Shown piece by piece: positions 46,934 through 55,378 of a stretch of DNA of 56,084 nucleotides; position 1 is the first letter of the stretch; each line of letters begins with the position of its first letter. Source of the DNA: Granulicella aggregans (GTDB taxonomy: Bacteria > Acidobacteriota > Terriglobia > Terriglobales > Acidobacteriaceae); NCBI RefSeq assembly GCF_014203275.1, contig NZ_JACHIP010000016.1, positions 1 to 56,084 of the forward strand, in the 5' to 3' direction. The position numbers were made by a program, and so were the translations under genes. Under the pieces are notes generated by a model. It was not told the origin of the DNA and did no database searches. It worked only from the letters and a program-made list of their open reading frames with translations.

Positions 46934-47095
46934 TCCTGGACATTAGCGGCCTTTCAGGCAAGTCACAACCTAGGAAGTGTCAGCAGGGCAGCTGTAGATT
47001 TCTACAGCGCAGGGAAGACGCCCGTCCATGTACAACAGGTGTACGCAAGAGTTTTCGGCGAATCTTGGCCGGTCGTACTACAGGAGCAGCAGTGT

Positions 47096-50086
47096 ATGGC
47101 GAAGTCGTGGTTTCGAGTGATGCTGATGCTTTGTCTCTCCGCCCTACTGACTCTCCCCGCATGGTCGGTGGATCCAACGAAGCGGATTCATCAGTACGCA
47201 CACACTGCATGGCGAACATCCGAAGGAATCTTTGACAGCCCGCCCACAGCCTTTGCGCAGACAAAGGATGGTTATCTCTGGATCGGCTCCGCATCTTCAC
47301 TCCTCCGCTTCGATGGAGTGCGCTTTGTGAAGTTCACTGACGCTCAAGGAACCAAGCTGGCGTCTAATAGCGTCTTCTCGCTGCTTACAGACCGCGATGG
47401 AAGCCTTTGGATAGGCACCTCGCTTGGTCTCTCTCATCTGAAAGATGGCGTGCTGACCAATCTGACCAGCAGCAGGGCTGGCATCAGAGGTATCGCCCAG
47501 GACGACGCCGGAGCCATCTGGGTCGCTCGGGCCAACATGCTTGACCCCGGCGGCGGTGCACTCTGCAAAGTGGAGGGTGATGCGCTTCAGTGTTTCGGGC
47601 CGGCACAGGGTGTCCAGATGCCGTTTGCCGCAACGGTCGTCTGTGACCATGAAGGCAATGTCTGGTTGGGTGGTGCGCAGACTTACACCCGCTGGAATCC
47701 CAAGTCTCAAACCGTGTACGCGCCGGAAACGTTCAAGAATAACGCTGATAATGCCGCCATCGGTGCCATGGGAATCGCTCCCAATGGTCATGTGCTGGTC
47801 GGCATGACCAAGACCGGTCCCGAGGTCGGGCTTCAGGAGATCATTGACGGACAGCCGCATCCTTACGGACCGATAGAAGGCCTCAACAGCGAGAAAGACA
47901 TTCTGGCGAACGTCATCCATGCCGATGCACATGGCGCTTTGTGGCTTGGCACACAGGCGGGAATCATTCGGGTCTACAAGGGCGTCGTGGACCGCTATGA
48001 ACTCACCGACGGCCTTTCGGGCCCATACGTGATGGACCTGTTCGAAGATCAGGAAGGTGACCTGTGGGTCATCACAACCGAAGGCATCGATCGGTTTCGC
48101 GACCTGCCTGTGACCAGCTTCGGCGTACCGGATGGCATGGCCTCTGAGATCTCACACAGTGTCCTGGCGGATAGAAGCGGACGCTTACTCGTCGCCGATG
48201 GCTTCAGGCTGAGCATTCTGCAGAACAACGGGATCATAACGGCCGAGCAGGACAAAGTGATCAGCGGAAAAGGCCAGGTTCCAATGGTGTTTCAGGCCGC
48301 CGATGGCTCCTTCTGGATGAGCGCGGCGAATCAGCTTTATCGCTACGATCGCGGAAAGCTGCTTACCATCGCTCGCCCCAAAGACGCCCCTCCTAACACG
48401 GAGACAAAGGGACTTGCGGAAGACCGGGATGGAGACATCTATGCGCTGCAGGGTCTCAACCCGGATCTTTGGAAGGTCCGCAAAGGTATCGCGACGCGGG
48501 TCGTGACGTCGCCGGAACTTCCGCCCGCTCATACGATGACCATGGATCATCAAGGCACGCTATGGTTCGGTCTGGCGAGTGGAAAGCTTGCCCGGCTCCG
48601 TGGGACTTCACTTGATTTCATCGAGGTTGAGCCACCAGGCAAACCTCATAGCTTCATTCGCCAGGTCACAGCAAGAGATGACACTATTCTGAGCTCATCA
48701 ACGTTTGGCTTGATGGTCTACAAAGATGGAAAGACCACGTATCTAGGGAAGACCGCTGGGCTGCCTTGCGAGAGCATCTTCTCTTTCACGTTCGACCTAA
48801 GCGGGAACTTATGGATGACTTCCGCCTGCGGCACCATGGAAGTCTCCGGCCAGGAGTGGCAGGCGTGGCGCAGCGGCACGCGGACGTCTGTCACCCCACG
48901 TGTGCTGGATGGTCTTGACGGAGCCCGCTTCGCAAACTACCCGACCATTCATGCAGCCGACGTTACCCTGGATGGAAAGGTCTGGTTCGCGACGGGCGCG
49001 GAACTGCAGATGGTTGATCCGGCAAACCTCGCTATCAACACGATCGTGCCTCAGGTTCATATCGAAAGAGTGCTTGCGGACGGCACAAGTATGGATGCGG
49101 GCAGATCTTCGCGTCTGCCGCCGCTCACGCGCCAACTCCAGATCGACTATACGGCGACGAGCCTCTCATTGCCTCAGCGTGTGCTGTTTCGCTACAAGCT
49201 GGAGGGCCACGATAAAGACTGGCAATCAGTCGGAACTCGTCGTGAAGCCTTCTACAACGACCTGAAGCCGGGTACCTACCGCTTCACGGTGCTCGCCTGC
49301 AATAACTTCGGCCTTTGGAATGAAGTGGGCTCGAGCATCACGTTCACGGTAGCACCTGCATGGTTCCAGACTCGCTGGTTCATGGTCATGTGTGCTTTTC
49401 TCGTGGGACTGCTGCTCTATGGTTTGTACTGGCTGCGAGTGAGGCAGTTGCGAAAGCACCTGCAGATTCAGTACGAAACCCGCCTTGAGGAACGCACCCG
49501 CGTCGCTCGCGATTTACATGACACGCTCCTTCAGACCATTCAAGGAACGAAGCTGGTTGCCGAGGAAGCGCTCCTGGGGGGCAACGATTCAGCCCAGTTG
49601 CGCAACATCGTAGCCAGGATTCATGACTGGCTCTCGCGAGCCGTTATCGAAGGCCGCGCCGCGCTTACTGCGCTTCGTACGGAATCGAGTGCTGGGGACC
49701 TGGTCGAAAAGTTTCGTAGTGCTGCGGAGGAGTGCTGTGAAGGCAGCGCGATGACGCTGCGCTTCGAGACGAGCGGCGTGCCGATGGAGCTTGGCGCTGA
49801 CGTGACCGAAGAGATCTTTCGCATCGGATACGAAGCGATCCGGAACTCTGTCGCTCATTCAGGAGGAAGCCTCCTCGAAGTTCAGCTTGTCTACGGCAAG
49901 GTCTTCAAGTTGAGGGTCAGGGACAACGGCATCGGGTTTGATGCGGATGCCTCTTCTGGAAGAGTCTCCGGTCACTACGGAATCGAAGGCATGAAGGAGC
50001 GGGCAGCAGGTCTGGGCGGAGTCCTCTCCGTGCGCAGCCTACCGGGCAGCGGGACCGAAATATCTCTGACGAAAACGATTGGGTGA
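47096..50086 (+). CDS. propeller-type two-component histidine kinase
   Basis: A 996-aa protein from ATG 47096 (AGGAG nine bases upstream; the frame is open 19 codons further). A signal peptide (MLMLCLSALLTLPAWS) leads to a periplasmic beta-propeller with Reg_prop repeats such as DGYLWIGSASSLLRFDGVRF, DGSLWIGTSLGLSHL and LWFGLASGKLARLRG. A Y_Y_Y domain (LFRYKLEGHDKDWQSVGTRR) and a helix near residue 770 (VMCAFLVGLLLYGLYWL) follow. The cytoplasmic HisKA_3 has RVARDLHDTLLQTIQGTK with the phospho-His, and the ATPase has IRNSVAHSGGS and VRDNGIGFDAD. The kinase would sense extracellular sugars or other ligands and phosphorylate the NarL-type regulator at 45377. Confidence 0.94.
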   Translation: MAKSWFRVMLMLCLSALLTLPAWSVDPTKRIHQYAHTAWRTSEGIFDSPPTAFAQTKDGYLWIGSASSLLRFDGVRFVKFTDAQGTKLASNSVFSLLTDRDGSLWIGTSLGLSHLKDGVLTNLTSSRAGIRGIAQDDAGAIWVARANMLDPGGGALCKVEGDALQCFGPAQGVQMPFAATVVCDHEGNVWLGGAQTYTRWNPKSQTVYAPETFKNNADNAAIGAMGIAPNGHVLVGMTKTGPEVGLQEIIDGQPHPYGPIEGLNSEKDILANVIHADAHGALWLGTQAGIIRVYKGVVDRYELTDGLSGPYVMDLFEDQEGDLWVITTEGIDRFRDLPVTSFGVPDGMASEISHSVLADRSGRLLVADGFRLSILQNNGIITAEQDKVISGKGQVPMVFQAADGSFWMSAANQLYRYDRGKLLTIARPKDAPPNTETKGLAEDRDGDIYALQGLNPDLWKVRKGIATRVVTSPELPPAHTMTMDHQGTLWFGLASGKLARLRGTSLDFIEVEPPGKPHSFIRQVTARDDTILSSSTFGLMVYKDGKTTYLGKTAGLPCESIFSFTFDLSGNLWMTSACGTMEVSGQEWQAWRSGTRTSVTPRVLDGLDGARFANYPTIHAADVTLDGKVWFATGAELQMVDPANLAINTIVPQVHIERVLADGTSMDAGRSSRLPPLTRQLQIDYTATSLSLPQRVLFRYKLEGHDKDWQSVGTRREAFYNDLKPGTYRFTVLACNNFGLWNEVGSSITFTVAPAWFQTRWFMVMCAFLVGLLLYGLYWLRVRQLRKHLQIQYETRLEERTRVARDLHDTLLQTIQGTKLVAEEALLGGNDSAQLRNIVARIHDWLSRAVIEGRAALTALRTESSAGDLVEKFRSAAEECCEGSAMTLRFETSGVPMELGADVTEEIFRIGYEAIRNSVAHSGGSLLEVQLVYGKVFKLRVRDNGIGFDADASSGRVSGHYGIEGMKERAAGLGGVLSVRSLPGSGTEISLTKTIG

Positions 50087-50288
50087 GAAGAGGAGATGCG
50101 GCAGCCGCCAGGTGGGGAAAGCTTGTCCACCTAAAGAAAAATACAGCTCAATTTCCGTCGAATTCGATGGGGTGTAGATGGGTCACCATCGTCTACCTTG
50201 TGGATGTGGAGTAAGCCCAGAGAAAGTATCTTCCACCGCGTTTATTTCGGCAGAGCAGCGACGCCACGTGATCCATCGGAGGCCTTCC

Positions 50289-50882
50289 ATGAAATCAGCA
50301 CCATCAGCGACGCTTCTTAGGCTGTTTAGCAAAGCCGCTTCGCTGGATCGCATCGGCATGTCGATGCTTCGACTAGGTCTCATCGTCGTCTTGATCTGGA
50401 TCGGCGGACTCAAGTTCGCAGACTACGAAGCGGACAGCATAGTACCCCTGATCGCAAACAGCCCTCTCATGAGCTTTGTCTATGCTCATCCCGCTCCGGA
50501 ATATCACGGACACATGAACAAGGAAGGTGAGGTGGTTGCAGAGCACCACGCCTGGCAGGTCGGCAACCGAACCTATACCTTCTCGAACATTCTTGGCTGC
50601 GTCATCGTGCTGATCGGTCTTCTTATCGCGTGCCACTGGAAGTTCTCTCAAATCGCCGCTGTCGGGAGCGCTTTGCTCGTCTTGATGGCCTGCACCACTC
50701 TGTCCTTTCTCGTCACCACGCCCGAGGCCTGGGTGCCTGCCCTGGGCAGCCACACCCACGGATTTCCTTTCCTCTCCGGCGTCGGTCGGCTGATCATCAA
50801 GGATTCCATCATGCTCGGCGCTGCTGTTGTCACGATGGCAGATTCCGCGAAGAAGTACCTGAAACAAATAGGGGAGATTTGA
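50289..50882 (+). CDS. RclC/YkgB-like (DUF417) inner-membrane protein
   Basis: A 197-aa protein from ATG 50289; GGAGG six bases upstream. The frame is open 37 codons earlier but without a ribosome-binding site. Three or four helices: SMLRLGLIVVLIWIGGLKFA, NILGCVIVLIGLLIACHW and IAAVGSALLVLMACTTLSFL. The family signatures IWIGGLKFADYEADSI, PLIANSPLMSF, LSFLVTTPE and LIKDSIMLGAAV are present. RclC is a reactive-chlorine-resistance membrane protein of E. coli. The stop overlaps the next ATG (TGATG). A defence against oxidants is likely for the operon. Confidence 0.9.
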   Translation: MKSAPSATLLRLFSKAASLDRIGMSMLRLGLIVVLIWIGGLKFADYEADSIVPLIANSPLMSFVYAHPAPEYHGHMNKEGEVVAEHHAWQVGNRTYTFSNILGCVIVLIGLLIACHWKFSQIAAVGSALLVLMACTTLSFLVTTPEAWVPALGSHTHGFPFLSGVGRLIIKDSIMLGAAVVTMADSAKKYLKQIGEI

Positions 50883-51310
50883 TGAAATATTCCATCACGA
50901 TTCGCATCGCTATCGTCGCTCTCTGGCTAAACGTTCCCGGGTTGATCCATGCGCAGATTGCCAGGCTCGATCTGAAGCACGGAACCTACGTGAATGCATC
51001 GATCAGTTGCACAGCATCGCCGTTTGCAGCTATGCGATCCTGGGACGGCATCGGGTTTTCCGGGCCGCACTCAAGCCGTTGCATGTCCCGCGTGCTAGGC
51101 CACAAGGGGAATCATTTTAAGATCAGCACTTCTTGTTCCGCTGTCGGAGACGGCACACCGAGCCCAGCGGGCCAGATAGATATTGAAAAGCTCTCGCTGA
51201 TTCGACTTTCGAATGTCGACTTCGTAGTCTCTGAGGGGGCTAAGCCAAAGACAACCTATCGTTGGTGCACAGCTAACACTGGACTTGGAAATTTCAAAGG
51301 AAGCAAATAA
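50882..51310 (+). CDS. small secreted Cys protein in the rclC operon
   Basis: The protein is 142 aa. A signal peptide (ITIRIAIVALWLNVPGLIHA) is followed by a mature part of about 118 residues with six Cys (SISCTAS, SSRCMSR, STSCSAV, YRWCTAN), so two or three disulfides are likely in the periplasm. I know no family for it. It overlaps both neighbours by one base (TGATG and TAATG), so all three genes are made together. Confidence 0.8.
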   Translation: MKYSITIRIAIVALWLNVPGLIHAQIARLDLKHGTYVNASISCTASPFAAMRSWDGIGFSGPHSSRCMSRVLGHKGNHFKISTSCSAVGDGTPSPAGQIDIEKLSLIRLSNVDFVVSEGAKPKTTYRWCTANTGLGNFKGSK

Positions 51311-52284
51311 TGAGAGCGTATCGAGTTGACACGGCAGGCGGTCCTTTTCGCGCGGTAGATCTTCCCGAACCGCAACCCAACACAGGCCAGGTAGTGGTGA
51401 AGGTCTCTGCGAGTGGAGTGAATCCTTTGGACACTAAGATCCGCGCAGGGCAGGCGGCACATGCGAAGCAACCGCTTCCGGCAGTGCCTGGGTTGGATAT
51501 GGCTGGAACTGTGGTTGCCATAGGACCCGATACAAGCGGATTCCACATTGGGGACGAAGTTTTCGGAATGGTTGGCGGAGTCGGGGGGGTACAGGGGACT
51601 CTCGCGGAGTTTGTCCTGGCGGATGCGGCACTCCTGGCACTCAAACCAGCGGCGCTTACTATGCGACAATCGGCTGCCCTCCCGTTAGCCACGATCACTG
51701 CATGGGAGGGATTGGTTGATCGTGCGAATGTCCAGGCCGGTGAGAAGGTCCTGGTGCATGCAGGGGGCGGCGGCGTTGGATATGCAGCCGTGCAGATTGC
51801 ATTGGCACGGGGAGCGCAGGTCTACACGACGATTTCCGCCGACAAACGGTCGATCGTCCAGGAACTCGGCGTCACGGCCATCGATAAATCTACCCCGACA
51901 GCGGACTATGTAATTGAACATACGGGAGGCGAAGGTTTCGACATCATCTACGACACGTTAGGTGGACCGGTCCTGGACGCTTCGTTTGAAGCCGTCAAAC
52001 GTTACACGGGCCGCGTGGTGAGCTGTCTTGGATGGGGGCCGCACGCTCTCGCACCATTGTCGTTCCGCGCCGGCACATACTCCGGTGTCTTTACCCTGCT
52101 TCCCTTGCTGAGTGGGGTAGGGCATGAACATCACGGGGAGATCCTTCGCCAAATAACACTTCTCGCGGACCGTGGCCAGTTGAAGCCTTTGCTTGCCATA
52201 GAACAATTTGGAGTGAGTCAGATTGCTGAAGCTTATGATCTGGTCGCGCGCGGTAGCAGAGGTAAGGTGGTCGTTGAGTTCTGA
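51310..52284 (+). CDS. quinone oxidoreductase, zinc-independent MDR type
   Basis: The 324-aa protein is a medium-chain dehydrogenase/reductase. ASGVNPLDTKIRAGQ and PGLDMAGTVVAIGPD lack the Cys/His of the zinc site, so it is of the quinone-reductase branch. VLVHAGGGGVGYAAVQIALA is the NAD(P)H-binding motif (AxxGGVG). GSRGKVVVEF at the end is typical. It would reduce quinones or enones with NADPH, fitting an oxidant-stress operon with RclC. The start overlaps the previous stop. Confidence 0.93.
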   Translation: MRAYRVDTAGGPFRAVDLPEPQPNTGQVVVKVSASGVNPLDTKIRAGQAAHAKQPLPAVPGLDMAGTVVAIGPDTSGFHIGDEVFGMVGGVGGVQGTLAEFVLADAALLALKPAALTMRQSAALPLATITAWEGLVDRANVQAGEKVLVHAGGGGVGYAAVQIALARGAQVYTTISADKRSIVQELGVTAIDKSTPTADYVIEHTGGEGFDIIYDTLGGPVLDASFEAVKRYTGRVVSCLGWGPHALAPLSFRAGTYSGVFTLLPLLSGVGHEHHGEILRQITLLADRGQLKPLLAIEQFGVSQIAEAYDLVARGSRGKVVVEF

Positions 52285-52715
52285 TAGTGACTCGACCTCA
52301 CGCTCTCCTTTCTCGCTACTGTCAGCTCTGTCATTGGCTGTAAGCTCAATCCCGCGTTTACACGCAACGAGACAATTTGTAAGGAGCTGCTAATTGTCCA
52401 GCGATGCTCCATCTCTAGCGTCGTCCGAAGTCCGCGAACCCTGGTCATGCCTAGCCAGACCGCCTACTTGCGTATCCCTACATCCTGTTTCGGCTCGACG
52501 TCCGGCCCCGCGCCTTGCGGATCAGGGCGCCGCCATCCATCTCATACATGGCAAATAATCGGTATGTCTGGCGCTCGCTGACAACACGTGCAACTTCTGC
52601 GCAGGCACGGTACGCCGTCCAGCCCGGACGTCGCTCAACATTTCGATCCGTTGTATCTCGTCCACTCATCGATACCCAACCAATCCATGGCCCCTGACCG
52701 TTCTACGGGCCAGAC
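52285..52715. other. 430-bp stretch with no confident gene
   Basis: Between the oxidoreductase stop and the IS3 end. A minus-strand frame at 52478-52669 encodes a 63-aa protein (TAYRACAEVARVVSERQTYR) that reads somewhat like protein but has no ribosome-binding site and is cut off upstream by the insertion. No terminator with a clear T-run follows the operon. Confidence 0.4.
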
Positions 52716-52742
52716 GGGGGTGCGGACGAAAACTTGGACCGG
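52716..52742 (+). repeat. IS3 element, left inverted repeat
   Basis: 27 bases, GGGGGTGCGGACG through ACTTGGACCGG. Matches the right repeat at 26 of 27 positions. Confidence 0.9.
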
Positions 52743-52749
52743 CTTCTTT

Positions 52750-53988
52750 TTATGCTGCGAGCCCAAGGCTCTTGCGGTATTCCATAGGACTGAGTGAACC
52801 GAGCGAGATTTTGATCCGCTTTTCGTTATACCAGCGGATGTAGGAGTCAACCAGCTCGATGAACTGGTCGATGGTTGTCGCCTGCCAGTTACGAGGATAG
52901 AACAGCTCTGTTTTCAGCCGTCCGAAGAAGCCTTCACAGGCCGCATTGTCTGGCGAGCATCCTTTGCGCGACATGGACCGGGTCAGCTTCGCATCGCTGA
53001 TGCGTGAGAGCCATCCCGGCCAGCGATAGTGGGCACCGCGATCAGAGTGGACAACAGGCCGATCGTTGCTGTGGGTCACCTTCTCGATGGCTGCATCCAG
53101 CATCGCATTGACAAGCTCAGCCTCGGGATGTGTGCCTATTGTCCAGCTAACGACTAGACCGTCGAAGCAGTCGATCATTGGTGATAGATAAATCTTACCG
53201 GCCGGGATATGGAACTCAGTGATATCGGTAAGCCATTTCTCATTCGGGGCCGTCGCCTGGAAGTCGCGGTTGAGAAGATTCTTTGGCGCAGGACTGATCT
53301 CTCCCAGATAGGAGCCGTAGCGGCGGCGACGCGCAGTGGAAACGGCGAGGCGCTCTTCCTTCATTAAACGCCGCACGACTTTCTCCGAAATGAAGACTTG
53401 CTGCCGCGATAGAGCCGCTCGCATCCGGCGATAGCCGTAGCAACGATGATTGAGTTCAAAGAGGCTCGTGAGGACACAGCGCAGGTCAGCAAATTTATCA
53501 GAAGCCCGCTGCCGCGCACGGTGATAAAAGTAGGAGCTGCGGGCAAGTCTTAATTGAGCAAACAGTTCTGAAAGCGCGTAGGTCTGTCTCAGGGCATCAG
53601 CCAGCAGGGTCTTCTCCTGATTGCTCAGGAGCTGCGGATCGACGCCCAGACCTTTTTTTAGCAGTTCGTTAGCCTTCTTCAAAATGTCGTGTTCAAGCTG
53701 CAATTGCCGAATATCATGTCTAAGCAATTCGACCTGCCGCTCTAGTTCTCTCTGTTCAGGGACTTGTGGTGAATCGTCGTGGCGCTTCATCGATGCAGGA
53801 ACCTCGCGACCAAGTATCTTGTTTTTCCAGTTGTATAACGTTGGCCTGCTCACGCCTACCCTCTGAGCAACTTGCTGCGCACTCTCCCCTCGAGTGCAGA
53901 GTGCGATGACCGCCGCCTGCTTTATCTCTGAAGGGTGAGAAACGCCCCCGGCCTTGCCGGTGACGCGTCTCCTGGGCTCAGGGGACAA
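52750..53988 (-). CDS. IS3-family transposase, orfB part and end of orfA
   Basis: The 412-aa frame holds a second helix-turn-helix (ESAQQVAQRVGVSRPTLYNW), a leucine-zipper-like coil (ERQVELLRHDIRQLQLEHDI) and the DDE catalytic core: the first Asp in EKWLTDITEFH, the second Asp in VVHSDRGAHY and the Glu in CEGFFGRLKTE. The A7 run at the end of the coil (AAAAAAAGG) is a typical slippery site in IS3 orfA/orfB junctions, but here both sides are in one frame. The frame is continuous with the 54013-54288 part except for one TGA (54013-54015). It would bind the 27-bp ends. Confidence 0.9.
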   Translation of the reverse strand: MSPEPRRRVTGKAGGVSHPSEIKQAAVIALCTRGESAQQVAQRVGVSRPTLYNWKNKILGREVPASMKRHDDSPQVPEQRELERQVELLRHDIRQLQLEHDILKKANELLKKGLGVDPQLLSNQEKTLLADALRQTYALSELFAQLRLARSSYFYHRARQRASDKFADLRCVLTSLFELNHRCYGYRRMRAALSRQQVFISEKVVRRLMKEERLAVSTARRRRYGSYLGEISPAPKNLLNRDFQATAPNEKWLTDITEFHIPAGKIYLSPMIDCFDGLVVSWTIGTHPEAELVNAMLDAAIEKVTHSNDRPVVHSDRGAHYRWPGWLSRISDAKLTRSMSRKGCSPDNAACEGFFGRLKTELFYPRNWQATTIDQFIELVDSYIRWYNEKRIKISLGSLSPMEYRKSLGLAA

Positions 53989-54012
53989 CTCATCAAGCCA
54001 GGCCGGTAGCTG

Positions 54013-54288
54013 TCATTTTCCTTGATATCCCAGCGCCCTCCGCGTTAAAGCAAGACAGCGGCCGTGGTTCAAGTAGTGAGCAACTGCCATGGCCTTCTGT
54101 TCGGGCGAGTACTTCGGCTTGGAGCGCACATAGCCAGCCGGCAGATCATGACGTTGCTGGTACTCCTCATGCCAGCGCTTGAGAGCTCTTGTGGTTGGGT
54201 AACCTAACTGAAGAACAGTAGCAGCTGCCCGCTTTCCGAACGTGACGTAGAGCTCGACCGCTCGAATGCGATCTTCATACGAATACAT
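54013..54288 (-). CDS. IS3-family orfA N-terminal helix-turn-helix part
   Basis: The 91-aa protein (YSYEDRIRAVELYVTFGKRA, then YPTTRALKRWHEEYQQ) is the first helix-turn-helix of the transposase. It ends RRALGYQGK and TGA. The reading frame beyond the TGA continues without a shift as QLPAWLDELSPEPRRRV, which suggests a nonsense mutation (CGA or TGG before) within one long protein. The start is near the right inverted repeat. A functional split is also possible in this subfamily. Confidence 0.8.
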   Translation of the reverse strand: MYSYEDRIRAVELYVTFGKRAAATVLQLGYPTTRALKRWHEEYQQRHDLPAGYVRSKPKYSPEQKAMAVAHYLNHGRCLALTRRALGYQGK

Positions 54289-54302
54289 GGACGACCTCCA
54301 GG

Positions 54303-54329
54303 CCAGTCCAAGTTTTCGTCCGCACCCCC
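54303..54329 (-). repeat. IS3 element, right inverted repeat
   Basis: 27 bases, inverse of 52716-52742 with one difference; followed by GAC, which is also the triplet before the left end. Confidence 0.9.
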
Positions 54330-54545
54330 GACCATGACATTTCTAACGAGCCGCTACACTTTTGGTATACATAAGATGCGTTATCGGACGTAAACCATTT
54401 GTTATCTATAGTATATCGCTTTCGTCCGGTTCTAGACAAGAGATGATCGGATCAATCCGTAGACAAGGTTTTGAAAGGTGGCGCTCTCAATTCGAAAAAC
54501 AGGGCGCGCCAGCTCCTTCGAGTTTCTCCGTGCTACTTTAAGCCC

Positions 54546-54758
54546 ATGCCTAAGATCGAAGAATGTCTAATCAGTGTTGATATGGCACTGGCTTTGAAAG
54601 CCTTGGTGGAAGCAACAGGCCTACCAATACCCGACGGCAAGCTGGGGTTTCTCTGCCCGGAATGCAAACGCGCCGTCAAACCGCACACAGGCGACTCAGC
54701 GCATTTCGAACACCTCCGCCGCAACAGCAGGTGCTCCCTCAGCCATAAAGCTCCATGA
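54546..54758 (+). CDS. hypothetical zinc-ribbon-like protein
   Basis: The 70-aa protein from ATG 54546 carries LGFLCPECKRAVKPH and AHFEHLRRNSRCSLSH, a CxxC with later His and Cys that could bind zinc. The N-terminal half is a short helix (VDMALALKALVEATGLPI). Its family is not known to me; such small zinc-ribbons are common beside mobile elements. There is no clear ribosome-binding site. The frame is open upstream to 54471, less likely coding. Confidence 0.55.
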   Translation: MPKIEECLISVDMALALKALVEATGLPIPDGKLGFLCPECKRAVKPHTGDSAHFEHLRRNSRCSLSHKAP

Positions 54759-54985
54759 TGTGTTGGCGCAACATCATCCCGGTTCTCGCGATCGTGCCCG
54801 ATGTGCTTGCCCCGGCTCACAAGGGAAAGGCGAAGTAGACCGTTCCGGCGAGCATGGCCGCACCTCAGGGCAGACCATGGATTTCAAGAGCAAGCGCTTG
54901 GAACGCGGAAACTGCCCGCGTCCCACATGCCACAGCCTCGACGGCGAAAGAACTCTCCTTGACAATCTAGGAAGAATTGTCCAAT

Positions 54986-55012
54986 CTTACTCCTAGATTT
55001 TCTAGGAGTAAG
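54986..55012 (+). promoter_or_regulatory. perfect 12-bp inverted repeat, PadR operator
   Basis: CTTACTCCTAGA and TCTAGGAGTAAG flank TTT. The right arm contains the AGGAG ribosome-binding site of the PadR gene, so repression of translation or transcription is possible. The TACTCCTA half-site is the same as in the inner arms of 13194-13250. Confidence 0.75.
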
Positions 55013-55015
55013 AGC

Positions 55016-55378
55016 GTGTCAAAACAGGTCGATCTTTTGCAGGGTACCCTTGAACTTTTGATCCTGAAGGCGGTATCGCTCGGACCCCTGCATGGCTATG
55101 GAGTGCTGCTACGGATCGTACAGATCTCTGGCGAGCAGCTGGTGATTCAGCAGGGATCGCTTTATCCGGCGCTCTACCGGCTGGAGGCGTCCGGGGCGCT
55201 GACGACGGAGTGGGCACCATCCGAGAACAATCGTCGCGCTAAGTTCTATACGTTGACACCCATCGGCCAAAAGCAACTTGATCAGGAGATCGAGCAGTGG
55301 CGGCAGATGTCCCGCATCATGGGCGCCATCATCATGCTGGCAACTGCGCCTGAGGTTGGGGCGGAGGTGGCGGGATGA
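55016..55378 (+). CDS. PadR-family transcriptional regulator
   Basis: The protein is 120 aa from GTG 55016; AGGAG lies eight bases upstream, while the open frame from 54977 has no such site. DLLQGTLELLILKAVSLGPL, GYGVLLRIVQIS, GSLYPALYRLEASGALTTEW and RRAKFYTLTPIGQKQLDQEI are PadR signatures. It overlaps the following permease (ATGA) and therefore regulates it. The operator at 54986-55012 is directly in front. This is the third PadR/ADOP unit in the window and resembles the one at 13256 more than the one at 19148. Confidence 0.92.
   Translation: MSKQVDLLQGTLELLILKAVSLGPLHGYGVLLRIVQISGEQLVIQQGSLYPALYRLEASGALTTEWAPSENNRRAKFYTLTPIGQKQLDQEIEQWRQMSRIMGAIIMLATAPEVGAEVAG

Larger units (their letters stand above)
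52716..54329 (-). mobile_element. IS3-family insertion sequence
   Basis: 27-bp terminal inverted repeats lie at 52716-52742 and 54303-54329: both start GGGGGTGCGGACG and differ at one position (ACCGG/ACTGG). The flanking bases on both sides are GAC, the 3-bp target duplication expected for IS3. The 1.6-kb unit holds one transposase frame on the minus strand split by a TGA. If the stop is real, the element is damaged. Confidence 0.92.

Noticed and set aside
52478..52669. 63-aa minus-strand frame left of the IS3 element
   Set aside because: No ribosome-binding site and no family; could be a truncated gene but evidence is too thin for a separate entry.
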